Assembly: GCF_910592395.1 (NCBI RefSeq)
Contig: NC_088310.1
Coordinates: forward strand, 18,545,501 to 18,609,500
DNA length: 64,000 nt
Source of the DNA: Lineus longissimus
Lineage: Eukaryota; Nemertea; Pilidiophora; Heteronemertea; Lineidae
Direction: 5' to 3'
Program-made: the position numbers and the translations under genes
Shown: positions 23,817-35,065 of the stretch, in pieces
Numbering within the stretch: position 1 is the first letter of the stretch
Layout: every line of letters starts with the position of its first letter
Notes under the pieces: model-generated
Database searches by the model: none
The model's input: only the letters and a program-made list of their open reading frames with translations
What the model was told of the DNA's origin: nothing

Positions 23817-25216
23817 TTATGTTTTGCTTGGACCTTTGAGAAGAGTTGAACGAAATTTACGGTTGGTCAGCATGTAGATGAAGAAATTTAGCGAAGAATC
23901 GAGAACAGTCAAAAGAAGTCCCGCCTTGCGGATGAATCCTCCGATTCTCCAATAGGCTGCACCTCCTGCCAGCGCGACGTATATCTGACCGACTCTGTCA
24001 ATGCAGGCTGGAAGCTCGCAGATGAGAAATAAGGTACACGTACACGCCGTCATTACGGACAACTGGTGCTGCGCTGCTTCATTCGAATCAGTGGTTCTTA
24101 GCTGCCTTGTCTTGGCCATGTTCGAAATGAGAGAAATGATGACAGCTAGGTTCAAGATTAGAAGCAGAAGAAGTGGTACCGCAAAAAGGACTGCTATATA
24201 CATGGCCCAGTCAATATAGTATCCCAATTGCCCTGGGCCGCGTCTTTTTACTCTATCCTGGTCGTCAGGATGGCATGGGTCAGTATTCTTTCCGACATAC
24301 ATCCACCAATAACGCCAGAGATTGCAAGCAAATGCAAGCACTACGATGAATACAATGGCTTTGTTGGCATTACTACGGGTTGCAATCAGCTTCCCTTTGA
24401 GAGGAAAGATCAATTTGATGAACCTGAAAATCGACATGGTGGACATGATGCCAGATAATTTTCGAATGTAAGTTTCTGTTGCCAGTTTGTAGTTCGGACT
24501 AGAAGCCAGCACGTCAACCATGAAAACCCTCGCTATAAAAGCGTTAGCATTTGTTTTTATGACACAGATCTGTGGAAGCTTAGGGAATCATCTACTATTT
24601 AGTTGTCAACGTTATGACCGTTTGAATAAATGAAAAAGACTTCTGAGAAATCTTACCAACAAAAATCGAAGTATCTTCTTCATGCAAGATATTTTGCCGT
24701 ACTTCATGAGAGTGTTGTCTGCATACATGCATCTACCGATAGGAACGAGAACGTGTTTTCACAGCCGACTTGACTTTCAAGAAGTCCGGACCCTTACCTG
24801 TCAATAGCCAGCAGAACCATCATGTGATTTCGCACCTCCACGCTTATGAAATACGGCGTCTCAACAGGAAAATAGATATAGGGCATGATTTCCAAGTCTC
24901 CTTTAATGAACACGTCATCTCCGTTTACGATCCTAGCGACAGTATGGCGTAGTGGGAAAATAACGAACGAGGTGATCAACACAGCACCGTCACTAAAGGC
25001 CAGAATTCGGAGGAGATAAAGCACTAGAGACTTTCCCTTTTCCATCACGGCGAATGTCCTGGCATTTAGGACATTCAGTATGAGGCCAACGATGCAAATA
25101 CATCCAACCCCGAAAACGTACATGTTATGAGTGTACGTGAACTTGGCCGTATCATAGATGCACACCCGAGACTTCACGGTCTGCAAGGTTGCGAGGTCAA
25201 GCGATGGTGTCGACAT
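23817..25216 (-). CDS. Rhodopsin-class GPCR G7, two exons (copy of G3)
   Basis: Exons are 24,798-25,216 and 23,817-24,423, 341 residues, with a 374-bp intron like G3. Splice sites and phase are intact. It differs from G3 at very few residues (GDLE for GDFE in ECL1, LLKGPSKT for LHKGPSKT in the tail), so the two could be near-redundant. Confidence 0.85.
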
Positions 25217-26154
25217 TTTTGTATTGGAGCTAAAAGGGCCCGCCAATGACGAAAAGTAGCTACGGAAGTTTTGTCCCGTCCTCGGACCTATTAGCTGAGG
25301 TCTGCGCTCTCGTTGTTTTTAAAATTACTGGTCCAGAGATTTGCCTTTCAACAAGCCATGCTGGTAAAACTGAGAGCAAAACAAACCTTTGTTCGTTTCA
25401 ACCGCGAACGCTTTAAATGACTGGACTAAAAATTACCAGGTGTTTGCAAATAGCGGCAATGTAATAATAGACTTTCGTGAGCGAAGTGTATACTAATGTA
25501 TCACGATGTACATGTAACAGCACTTCTTTATCAAATTATATTCGCGAGTATACAGTTTCTTTGGAATTGGTGTCCAGTTTTTAACAAGTTTAACGGCGTT
25601 TATTACGAAGATTTCTTTCAAAGCGAAATCTATTAATGCATCCGAAATGTAATTGTTTACTGGAAACAGAACTGAGTTATCCACACTTTTCAGTTAAACA
25701 TATTCTTAAAGCGAGTACATGTATATCAACTTCTTTTTTCCACCAATTATTTTGGCTATTGCGTCACACCTTTGGGCACTCAAACTAGGCTCTCGAATCG
25801 ACAAGCATCGCAGCCTCTAGTGGTACACATCGAAATGCAGTGCGGAAACAAAAATTCAAAGATGGCTACCATTTCTGCCATCTTGAAAATTACAAATCGT
25901 TACAAGGTTCGATTTAAGGCCGTCATGTTGTTGAATGACGCAGATCATCTTAAATTACGATGCTACGGGCTCGGCGATCATTACGATCGACAGAAATCCA
26001 AATGGGTTTAGGTTATACGTGTACATTGTTTATGACACTTTTACAGTGGGATGTGACTGTTTCCAGTTTCGCGTGGCTATATTCAGTAAACATTTACATG
26101 TACAAGTAACTAACATTTTGTGAATGTAAGTAAACTCGTGAACGCTTCTGTTAA
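25217..26154. other. Receptor spacer, no gene
   Basis: Second-block copy of 10,798-11,735, with the conserved hairpin at 25,855-25,887. Confidence 0.5.
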
Positions 26155-27565
26155 TTATGTTTTGCTTGGCCCTTTGAGAAGAGTTGAACGAAATTTACGG
26201 TTGGTCAGCATGTAGATGAAGAAATTTAGTGAAGAATCGAGAACAGTCAAAAGAAGTCCCGCCTTGCGGATGAATCCTCCGATTCTCCAATAGGTTGCAC
26301 CTCCTGCCAGCGCGAAATATATCTGACCGACTCTGTCAATGCAGGCTGGAAGCTCGCAGATGAGAAATAAGGTACACGTACACGCCGTCATTACGGACAA
26401 CTGGTGCTGCGCTGCTTCATTCGAATCAGTGGTTCTTAGCTGCCTTGTCTTGGCCATGGTAGAAATGAGAGAAATGATGACAGCTAGGTTCAAGATTAGA
26501 AGCAGAAGAAGCGGTACCGCAAAAAGGACTGCTATATACACGGCCCAGTCAATGTAGCGTCCCAATTTCCCTGGGCCACGTTGTTTTACTCTATCCTGGT
26601 CATCAGGATAGCATGGGCTGGTATTCTTTGCTATATACATCCACCAGTAACGCCAGAGATTGCAAGCAAATGCAAGCACTACGATGAATACAATGGCTTT
26701 GTTGGCATTACTACGTGTTGCAATCATCTTCCCTTTGAGAGGAAATATCAATTTGATGAACCTGAAAATCGACATGGTGGACATGATGCCAGATAATTTT
26801 CGAATACATTGTATAAGTTTCTGTTGCCAGTTCGTAGTTCGGACAAGATGCCAGCACGTCCACCATGAAAACGCTCGCTATAAAAGCGTTAGCATTTGTT
26901 TTTTGTGACACAGATCTGTGGAAGCTTAGGGGAACATCTACTATTTAGTTGTCAACGTTATGACCGTTTGAATAAATGAAAAAGACTTCTAAGAAATCTT
27001 ACCAACAAAAATCGAAGTATCTTCTTCATGCAAGATATCTTGCCGTACTTCATGAGAGTGTTGTCTGCATACATGCATCTACCGATAGGAACGAGAACGT
27101 GTTTTCACAGCCGACTCGACCTTCAAGAAGTCCGGACCCTTACCTGTCAACAGCCAGCAGAACCATCATGTGATTTCGCACCTCCACGCTTATGAAATAC
27201 GGCGTCACAAAAGGAAAATAGATATAGGGCATGATTTGCAAGTCTCCGTTAATGAATACATCATCTCCATTTACGATCCTAGCAACAATATGCCGTAGTG
27301 GGAAAATAACGAACGAGGTGATCAACACTGCGGCGTCACTAAACGCCAGAATGCGGAGGAGATAAAGCACTAGAGACTTTCTCTTTTCCATCACGGCGAA
27401 TGTCCTGGCATTTAGAAAATTCAGTATGAGGCCAACGATGCAAATACATCCAATCCCGAAAACGTACATGTTATGAGTGTACGTGAACCTGGCCGTATCT
27501 TTGAAGCATATTCTTTGTTTGACAGTTGGCGCTAAGGGTGCGAGGGAGTACGGCGAGGTTGCCAT
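26155..27565 (-). CDS. Rhodopsin-class GPCR G8, two exons (copy of G4)
   Basis: Exons are 27,144-27,565 and 26,155-26,761, 342 residues, with a 382-bp intron. The start is the ATG of MATSPYS. Compared with G4 it has LAPLAP for FAPSAP at the N-terminus, NFLNA for NVLNA in TM1, GKMIA for GKLIA at the start of exon 2, and AVDR for AIDR before the intron. The frame is open throughout and all family marks are kept. Confidence 0.85.
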
Positions 27566-28798
27566 TCTTGGTGTTCGTTAGTGTCAAATACTCGACCAAA
27601 GCGTGCTACAAATTGATATGATAGCCTACCGCTGGGCGTTTCCCCGCTAAGGCAGACGACAGTAAATGCAACCTCAGAGCAGGGTTCGCATCGGCCGTCA
27701 GGATTATGTATTTTTAAACGTAAGTTTTACGTAATATTAAGTATTCGAAAGCGGCTCAGTATTGATTTTCAGTCCAAAATATTTCGACACACAATAAGCA
27801 ATGATAGCTGCTCCGAATCACGAGCGAGCGGCGTTTAGCTCTGCATTTTATGAAATGTACTGAGCAAGATACATGAACATTTTAATGCCCGCAGCGAATG
27901 TATCAGGTTGTTAGAATAATTAGTGTGATCAAAGGCGTAGGGTACTGCATTTTTTTATAATCCCCGATACGTAACTTACACTGTACATGTATAAGGTTTC
28001 TTGTTTGTATGCGAGTCCAGTTACGTTATTTTTGAATTTTCAATGCGCCACGAAAAATGTATTGAATATTTTCAAAACCGATTGAAATGTATGCCTTTAC
28101 CACGCATGATGCAGAAGCGGTCTGCCAGAGAGTTGTACATGCGGGAGTGTAGCAACGACCCGGATAACGAGAAGAATCCTGCCGACTCCGACCGAGGACG
28201 AGCAGGAAGCGGAGAGGAATTTGAAAAAATAGCTATTTTTCTGTGTTCGCCGGTGCCCGTGTACAGGGATGCAGCCTGTTCAGCTATGGTTTTGATTAGT
28301 AATGTTTCATAATGTTCTGAATGTTTAACAACTTCCTTGGTTTTGATCTTTCTTATTGTGATTACATCAGTTTAAGCTCGGTTTATAAGCAAAAGGGTGT
28401 GGTGACAACGCCAATTTAAAACGAAAAAGTGCGAAAAAAATGACAAGACACATAATATTTTATGCAGGTGCCAACATCTATTTCAAACTAGCTTGTTACA
28501 GTTAAAGGATCGTACACTTCTTTTTTCCGTCAGTCAAGATGTCACTGCCAGGGGCTCCATAACTGTTGGTAGGAACCTGTGTTGGCTGGTCAGAAGAACC
28601 GATGTGGACTGCATCTGCCGAGAGACGAAAATACACATTTTTACACATTACAAAGTAGTTTATCAAACACTTTGACATCGTCTAGGTTGCTATACATGTA
28701 TATGCATATATTTTATTGATAAATTTTGAACATGTCTATGGTAATCGTCCCTTTTAGAAGAAGTGAAAAATTAGCTCATGCCGGAACATAGGCGTGCA
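27566..28798. other. No supported gene
   Basis: The first 650 bp are the 5' flank of G8, copied from the first block. After 28,214 the sequence is unlike the first block and holds only short frames without motifs. Confidence 0.45.
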
Positions 28799-28953
28799 CA
28801 TATCAGTGGTTGTTCCCCGTAATATTCAGTATTTGTTATAGAAACCATGACTTTTCTATAGGGGGATGGGCACGGAAAACGTGTCAATCTGTATTGCATC
28901 GCAATAAATGAGGCGAAAAACTCAGAAATGGAGCACTAAAACATGTTACACTG
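28799..28953. repeat. Diverged member of the 172-bp element family
   Basis: Resembles the elements at 48,630-48,801 and 49,644-49,815 in order and wording: a gtggttgttcccc block, atgacttttctatagggg, gtgtcaatct, then a 3' end near catgttaca. It is much more diverged than those two are from each other. Confidence 0.5.
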
Positions 28954-29041
28954 TCCAGCACATGCTCCGAGGTAACACCTTGTGTTGTGTTCAAAAGCAT
29001 ATGATGCATTGGAATCATAGGCTGTGTGTATAGAGCCTATA

Positions 29042-29128
29042 GGGACCACTATGTTGGCTGGAACTCCTGAAGTAATTAGAACTTCTAATTGCTTTAGGAT
29101 TTCAATTTCTAGCCAAAATGGTGGTCCC
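29042..29128. mobile_element. 87-bp TA-flanked fold-back MITE
   Basis: Nearly palindromic, from GGGACCACTATGTTGGC to GCCAAAATGGTGGTCCC, with TA on both sides. The arms span almost the whole length, with a small centre around attagaacttctaatt. It has no coding capacity. Confidence 0.6.
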
Positions 29129-29900
29129 TATTGCCAACCCATAGCATGATCTCATTTAGTTGAGAGACTTTATATAGTTTCGATGTGATGGGTGTCTGCC
29201 AAAGCCCCATCACTTCTGTTGTTGTGACTTTTGGGAAGGGGGGTATATTAACTTCACATCGGAACAAGCTCGCGTTACTTTTCTTCTATACTCCTGCTGG
29301 TGCCGCAGACTTACCCTCAGCTGTTTGCTCCAGCTCGGCTTTACGTCTCCCGTCATTGCCCATCAGTACCCCGGCTTGATCGTTACTTGCATCCTGCAAA
29401 TATGATGAAAACTCTGCCTTAACGTTGCTGGCTTGTGAAAGATACTATGATGACAGGCCGCTTGTATAATCAAAGTGATAAAAGATAATAAATAATGAAT
29501 ACGAGTCAACCATTTTTATAGCGAATTTTCATGTTGAAGAGTGCGAGTCGAATATTCGCCAATGGACCTTTCCTACAAAGACGAACCAGGTCCCGAGAAA
29601 ATATGCCGACTTATCGGCGGTGAATATCAGTCCTAATAAAAGTCTCCTCCTTTCACCGCCGATAACTCCCGCTAGGTAGTCTGTCAGACGCACCATCATA
29701 AACGGGTGGCCAATCAAATTGCTCGACACAAAGTAATTAAATGACGGCCTGAATTGATAGTGCCAACCTCCGGATCAGGTTACCCTTCTTCTATACAACG
29801 TGCATTGCGCATTTGGGTCAGGTCAGCATCCCTGGCACCGTTACTAATTAAACACCTGGTCTTCAATTATGATGGCTTTCAGTGCGTGTCTCGTGCGACA
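29129..29900. other. No gene; short dispersed repeat
   Basis: At 29,607-29,656 there is a stretch (cttatcggcggtgaatat, then agtctcctccttt) that recurs inverted at about 51,990-52,045. Nothing else is recognised. Confidence 0.4.
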
Positions 29901-29904
29901 AGTG

Positions 29905-30897
29905 AGGGTAAAAGACGCTACTGGATGCCAATTCTGGGCAGGTGTGCTCTGACCGGGATCCACTAGCCGCCAACTTTCGTCGAGAGGCATCAGCCAAATG
30001 CCTCTTGTCGCCAAAGTTGGCGGCTAGCCGCCACCCGCAGCACACTAGCCGCCAACTTTGGCGACAAGAAGCGTTCAGCTGACGCCTCTCGACGCCGAAG
30101 TTGGCGGCCAGTGGATCCCGGTCAGAGCACACCTGCCAAGAATCGGCGTCCAGTAGCATCTTTTCGCCACTTTAGGCTGCCATTTTGAAATCATGTGACA
30201 TCAAGACGCATACTGATTGGCCATAGCCTCGCCGCCGACGCCAATTCAGGCGGCAATCTGTAGCTCACCTGGCTTCTTCTTGCGTTCAAACGCGGCGACA
30301 CGCGTCAAAAATCAAACATGTTAGATATTTGGCGTTTAGTTGCGGCAAGTCGCGGCAAGTCGCGTTCGCCGACGCCGTTCGTAGCAGACTAGGGATTGTT
30401 CAGGCGTTCAGGACTCTTGGGCAAAAAACGCCTGTGAACGCCGAAGTTGGCGGCTAGTGTGCTACGGGCTTTAGTGTTGTCGCTTCGGCGTTCACAGGCG
30501 TTTTTTGCCGCAAGAGTCCTGAACGCCTGAAAAATTCCTAGTCTGCTACGAACGGCGTCGGCGAACGCGACTTGACGCCACTTGCCGCAACTAAACGCCA
30601 AATATCTAACGTGTTTGATTTTTGACGCGTGTCGCCGCGTTTGAACGCAAGAAGCGCCAGGTGTGCTACGAATGGCCGCCGGCGGCGAGGCTATGGCCAA
30701 TCAGCTAGCGTCTTGATGTCACATGATTTCGCGCTGCATGGCCCAAGATGGGTTAAAGTGGCGGAAAAGACGCTACTGGACGCCAATTCTGGGCAGGTGT
30801 GCTCTGACCGGGATCCACTGGCCGCCAACTTTAGCGTCGAGAGGCGTCAGCCGAACGCTTCTTGTCGCCAAAGTTGGCGGCTAGTGTGCTGCGGGCC
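29905..30897. repeat. Composite long inverted repeat (fold-back element)
   Basis: The arms run inward from about 30,022 and 30,897 to a centre near 30,470, each about 430 bp and diverged by small changes. The outer end reads cccgcagcacactagccgcc on the left and its complement on the right. A smaller inverted repeat (29,911-30,165) overlaps the left arm: ccgggatccactagccgcc against ggcggccagtggatcccgg. The centre repeats the terminal motif ggctagtgtgct. This fits nested copies of one MITE-like fold-back family. No transposase is present. Confidence 0.65.
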
Positions 30898-32122
30898 TTA
30901 GTGTTGTCGCGACAGAGGACGCGTGGGAAAGGAAGGGAATGCAGGAAGATTGCTAAACATTTTGTACACGTCGTCCTGACAGTGCATCCTGCGTGCACGC
31001 ACGTGTACTGCGCTTTTGCCATTACCTGCTGAACAACCTTCAATCGAGCACTCCAATAGTTCATAAATGGAAAATAGGAAAACATATATTAATATGCGAC
31101 TTACCATCTCGAAGAAAGTAAAGTGTATACGGGTTGCAAAAATACGTTTGTCTGTGCTAAATCGTTTTAGTGATGATTTCGGTTGACGCGTACTTGCGAA
31201 TTGACTGCCTGTGGTCCAAGTACAACCAATAAGCAGGCGAATCGGATGGATATACCTGGTACGGGCCACGATGATGGACTGGCCGTAATCTTTTGTTGCT
31301 GATGGAAATAAGGGGTGACAGGAGTGCATTACACTCTCTCTCATATTCGATTTACAAAATAGTCTACTGTGACCCGTAACCAGTATATTCATTCGATTGG
31401 CCGTGTTGGATAATGAAATTGAAGTAACAACTGGCACATGTCATTTGGTGTCCCGGCTGCCGCAGCACGGACCTTAAATCCTTGGCCACAAGACTAGAGT
31501 GCATATACTTACTTAGTTTTCACCATGTTCGGAAATAGGCCTACTCTAGATTCACCGATCTAGGACCATTACTGAATTTCCAAAAAACGGAAATACAATG
31601 TATGGTCGCCCGATGCCATTCATCAGTCACCAAAAAATGTGTTTTTGAACATGATCTAGCTGCGCCCCTGTAAGGCATAATAGCTAAAGTAACTTTGTTG
31701 GAAAATCACTACTATAATGGACGTAGAGCTGAAATAGTTTGTCACACATCTCCTCCGTCAGTTCAGATCGGATGACCTCGAAACTTTTCCTGAAAGTCGT
31801 GGTTGATATGGAAATGCACCTCGCCGGGTTAAATTGGTAAAATTTGCAGCGATCTCGGAGAAATAGCATTTTTTGTTCTTTCTCTATATGGGCCTACTCA
31901 TGAACATAAGGGGCCTTTTCAGCAGGTCTGATTTGCATATGGGGCCATCTGTTAAATCAAAAGTGTGGGATTCTACAAAAATAAGTCGGGAAAGTATTGG
32001 GGCCACTATATGTTTAAAGCATTCATCCATTTCGGCAAATTTTCCCCCTTTATTTTGGTCGTACCCTTTCACCTTACGTTGTTAATCGCTCTTAATTTTT
32101 CTAGGTACCGTATGGAAACAAG
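30898..32122. other. No recognised gene
   Basis: A 179-codon minus-strand frame (30,898-31,437) has no start homology or domain I recognise. It could hold an exon ending at TTCGAGATG/gtaagt near 31,104, but nothing supports this further. Confidence 0.4.
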
Positions 32123-33191
32123 TAAACGTACATGAATGAATAATGATAAGAACATGTTTCAAAAAACACGAAAAAAAAATTCGCCGGGGTTCGAACCCGT
32201 GACCATCCAATCCGTTGTACAACAGTCTGACCGTCGAGGCCATAAAGGCTTTACTCTAAGGGGTATGATAGACAGGGATTTACCTCGTTCAATTCGTCGC
32301 CATATTGAAAAAGCGCCATGATTGTGACGAGGTCACGCTGGCGGAAGAGTAATTGGGGACAAATAGTCCCAGATAATCGTATAATTCAATATTGCGACAG
32401 AGTTTTCTTGATATATCGTATTTATATAGCTCGGTGATATTATAGATAATGCTCGCAGTTGATTTAAATGTTTGAATGGCTTTCTCAAAAAATTTTTAGA
32501 AGCGAGGTCAACAGGGTCAAAAGAAATAGTCTTTGGCGCCAATGATGTTGGCAATGCCGGATTTGAATTAAGATTCGAGTCGATTCTTTTGGAGTCGGAA
32601 ATGCCCATGCACACGGCAATCGTATCTATATAGCTCCGTGCACGCGACTTGAAGGGACAATTTCGGTGTGGGATTTAGGTGGCCAGGAAGGTGATATGTA
32701 CATTGTAATTTGAATCTATCCGCCTGCTCATCACTGTAGTTACAAACTAAATGCTCATCACTAATAATGAATTGAGCGTGTAATGTGAGACGGGTTTGAC
32801 ATGACTTGCAAATCTTAGATTTTTAGGCAAACGTACTGTTACATTCCGTTTTGGTGAGATCTTTTTTCCAGTTTGATGGTATGTCAATAATTCTCTCAGC
32901 TCCTTGAGGAGTCACGGTCCTACTTGAAGCTATTTTGCATGAAAAACAGCCTATCTCATGCCAAAGTTGTCCCTTCAACAAAGAAAGATGATAGCTGATT
33001 TTATAGTTTGAATGGCCATTTTGAAAAAGGGTTTGGAATCGAGGTCAACCAAAATAGCTGTTGGCTTCAATGTACCCTCGGGAATTCAAGCCGCCGACTA
33101 GTCAAACCAATCTCTGGAGTGCTCGAACACCTGGAATCAGTGTGTACTTCAACTTGAAAAGTTCGGGTGAAGGGGTTTTCTTCATGATAAT
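32123..33191. repeat. 1.26-kb repeat, unit C0 (partial)
   Basis: First unit of the second array, lacking about the first 190 bp. The tRNA-like module is at about 32,181-32,245 (minus strand). It shares private variants with unit C2, such as tttttagaag, gaggagtcacgg and gcctatctcatg. Confidence 0.85.
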
Positions 33192-34191
33192 ATTCACAAT
33201 GGTATAAGATGATGGTATAAGAGGGCCGGCGAATCTAGGAACTGGAAGAAGAGGGAGCGTGCACTGCATTTCTCATCAAAATTCCTGGACAGGTGTGTTC
33301 CAAAATTTCATGAGCGGTCAATTAAAAAAAGTTTACATCAATTAGGAGCCGTGCGTCTGGTGCACCCGCTTGGATCTGCGCCTGATAAACGCTCATGAAT
33401 GAATAATGATAAGAAAATGTTAAAAAAAACACGAAAAAAAAGATTCGCCGGGGTTCGAACCCGTGACCATCCAATCCGTTGTACAACAGTCTAACCGCCG
33501 AGGCCATCAATGCTATACTGTAAGGGGTTTGATAGACAGGGATTTACCTCGTTCAATTCGTCGCCATATTGAAAAAGCGCCATGATTGTGACGAGGTCAC
33601 GCTGGCGGAAGAGTAATTGGGTACAAATAGTCCCAGATAATCGTATAATTCAATATTGCGACAGAGTTTTCTTGATATATCGTATTTATATAGGTCGGTG
33701 ATATTATAGATAATGCTCGCAGTTGATTTAAATGTTTGAATGGCTTTCTCAAAAACATTTTAGAAGCGAGGTCAACAGGGTCAAAAGAAATAGTCTTTGG
33801 CGCCAATGATGTTAGCAATGCCGGATTTGAATTAAGATTCGAGTCGATTCTTTTGGAGTCGGAAATGCCCATGCACACGGCAATCGTATCTATATAGCTC
33901 CGTGCACGCGACTTGAAGGGACAATTTCGGTGTAGGATTTAGGTGGCCAGGAAGGTGATATGTACATTGTAATTTGAATCTATCCGCCTGCTCATCACTA
34001 TAGTTACAAACTAAATGCTCATCACTAATAATGAATTGAGCGTGTAATGTGAGACGGGTTTGACATGACTTGCAAATCTTAGATTTTTAGGCAAACGTAC
34101 TGTTACATTCCGTTTTGGTGATTTTTTTTGGAGTTTGATGGTATGTCAATAATTCTCTCAGCTCCTTGAGAAGTCACGGTCCTACTTGAAG

Positions 34192-34195
34192 CTAT
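34192..34195. repeat. Target site duplication CTAT (left)
   Basis: CTAT here and at 42,504-42,507 flank the LTR element. Uninterrupted repeat units have a single copy in gaagctattttgc. Confidence 0.9.
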
Positions 34196-34396
34196 TGTGG
34201 TGTCCCGAGCCACCCCAGTCTGTCTTCGGCCCGTGTTGCGGCCGGGGCGAAAACGGTGCATTGTTGTTGTTATTGTAGTCGACGGGCGAGACGAGACAAT
34301 AAAGTACGAGTTGAATTAAAAGCCGATTTGCAAGTTCATTAGTTCACTATATCATGTATATCGAGTACCAAAGAAGGTAAATCAAAGGACATTACA
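34196..34396 (+). repeat. 5' LTR
   Basis: 201 bp, starting TGTGGTGTCC and ending GACATTACA. The polyadenylation signal AATAAA is at 34,298-34,303. No convincing TATA box was found. Confidence 0.92.
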
Positions 34397-34397
34397 G

Positions 34398-34410
34398 TGG
34401 TGACAGCGTA
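34398..34410 (+). promoter_or_regulatory. Probable primer binding site
   Basis: TGGTGACAGCG begins one base after the 5' LTR. TGG pairs with the CCA end of a tRNA, as expected for minus-strand priming. The tRNA species was not identified. Confidence 0.6.
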
Positions 34411-34702
34411 TAGGATTTAAAAAGAACCCAAATTAAAATTTGAAGGCAGGAATGGTTGTGTCATCGCGCTCGGTTGCCGCGCTCGACCCGCGTATTGTGA
34501 TGCAATGCATGTAAACATAATGGGAGACCACAGCTAGATTTGTCCTGTTTGTGCCGTCAAATACAATGAAGCAACGCGTATAGAAACTTGCTTACGGTAA
34601 TTTAGCATGTGTACATGATGTGTAAGCTAGTTGCAGACTCGTGACAGCAAAAATAGAGCCGAAAACTGCGTTTGTAATTGTACGTGCGTTCGTATTGACC
34701 AA

Positions 34703-34797
34703 CCCATGCTCGTTTTTGTACGGAGGCCGGTTAGGACAAACTGTTTTTAACCCCATGCTTGTTTTTGTACGGAGGTCGGTTAGGGTGAACTGTTTTT
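34703..34797 (+). repeat. Two 46-bp direct repeats in the leader
   Basis: Units 34,703-34,748 and 34,752-34,797 both run from cccatgct to ctgttttt and differ at a few bases. They lie in the untranslated leader before gag, where packaging or splice signals usually sit; function unknown. Confidence 0.75.
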
Positions 34798-35065
34798 GAT
34801 ATTATTATGCACTGTTCTGAAATCGTGGTGACCTAAGTTTCCGAAGTGAGTTCGATACGCTGGCATGTCGTCACAGATACATTGATAGTAGTATAGTGTG
34901 TCAGTGGGGAGCAGATTATTGCAAGATCAATAAATAAATTTTGGTCAGGTTAAGTCCACTGAGCTGTGGTTGCAGGCCTATTTTGTGGGAGTTCACAAGT
35001 CTGAAGGGTTTATTTTTGGAGACAGAAAGTGTGTTCTGTTAGAAAGTAGGTCTATTAGTGTGATT

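Noticed and set aside
30898-31437. 179-codon minus-strand frame
   Set aside because: No recognisable domain; amino-acid composition is unremarkable, and it overlaps the edge of a fold-back repeat.
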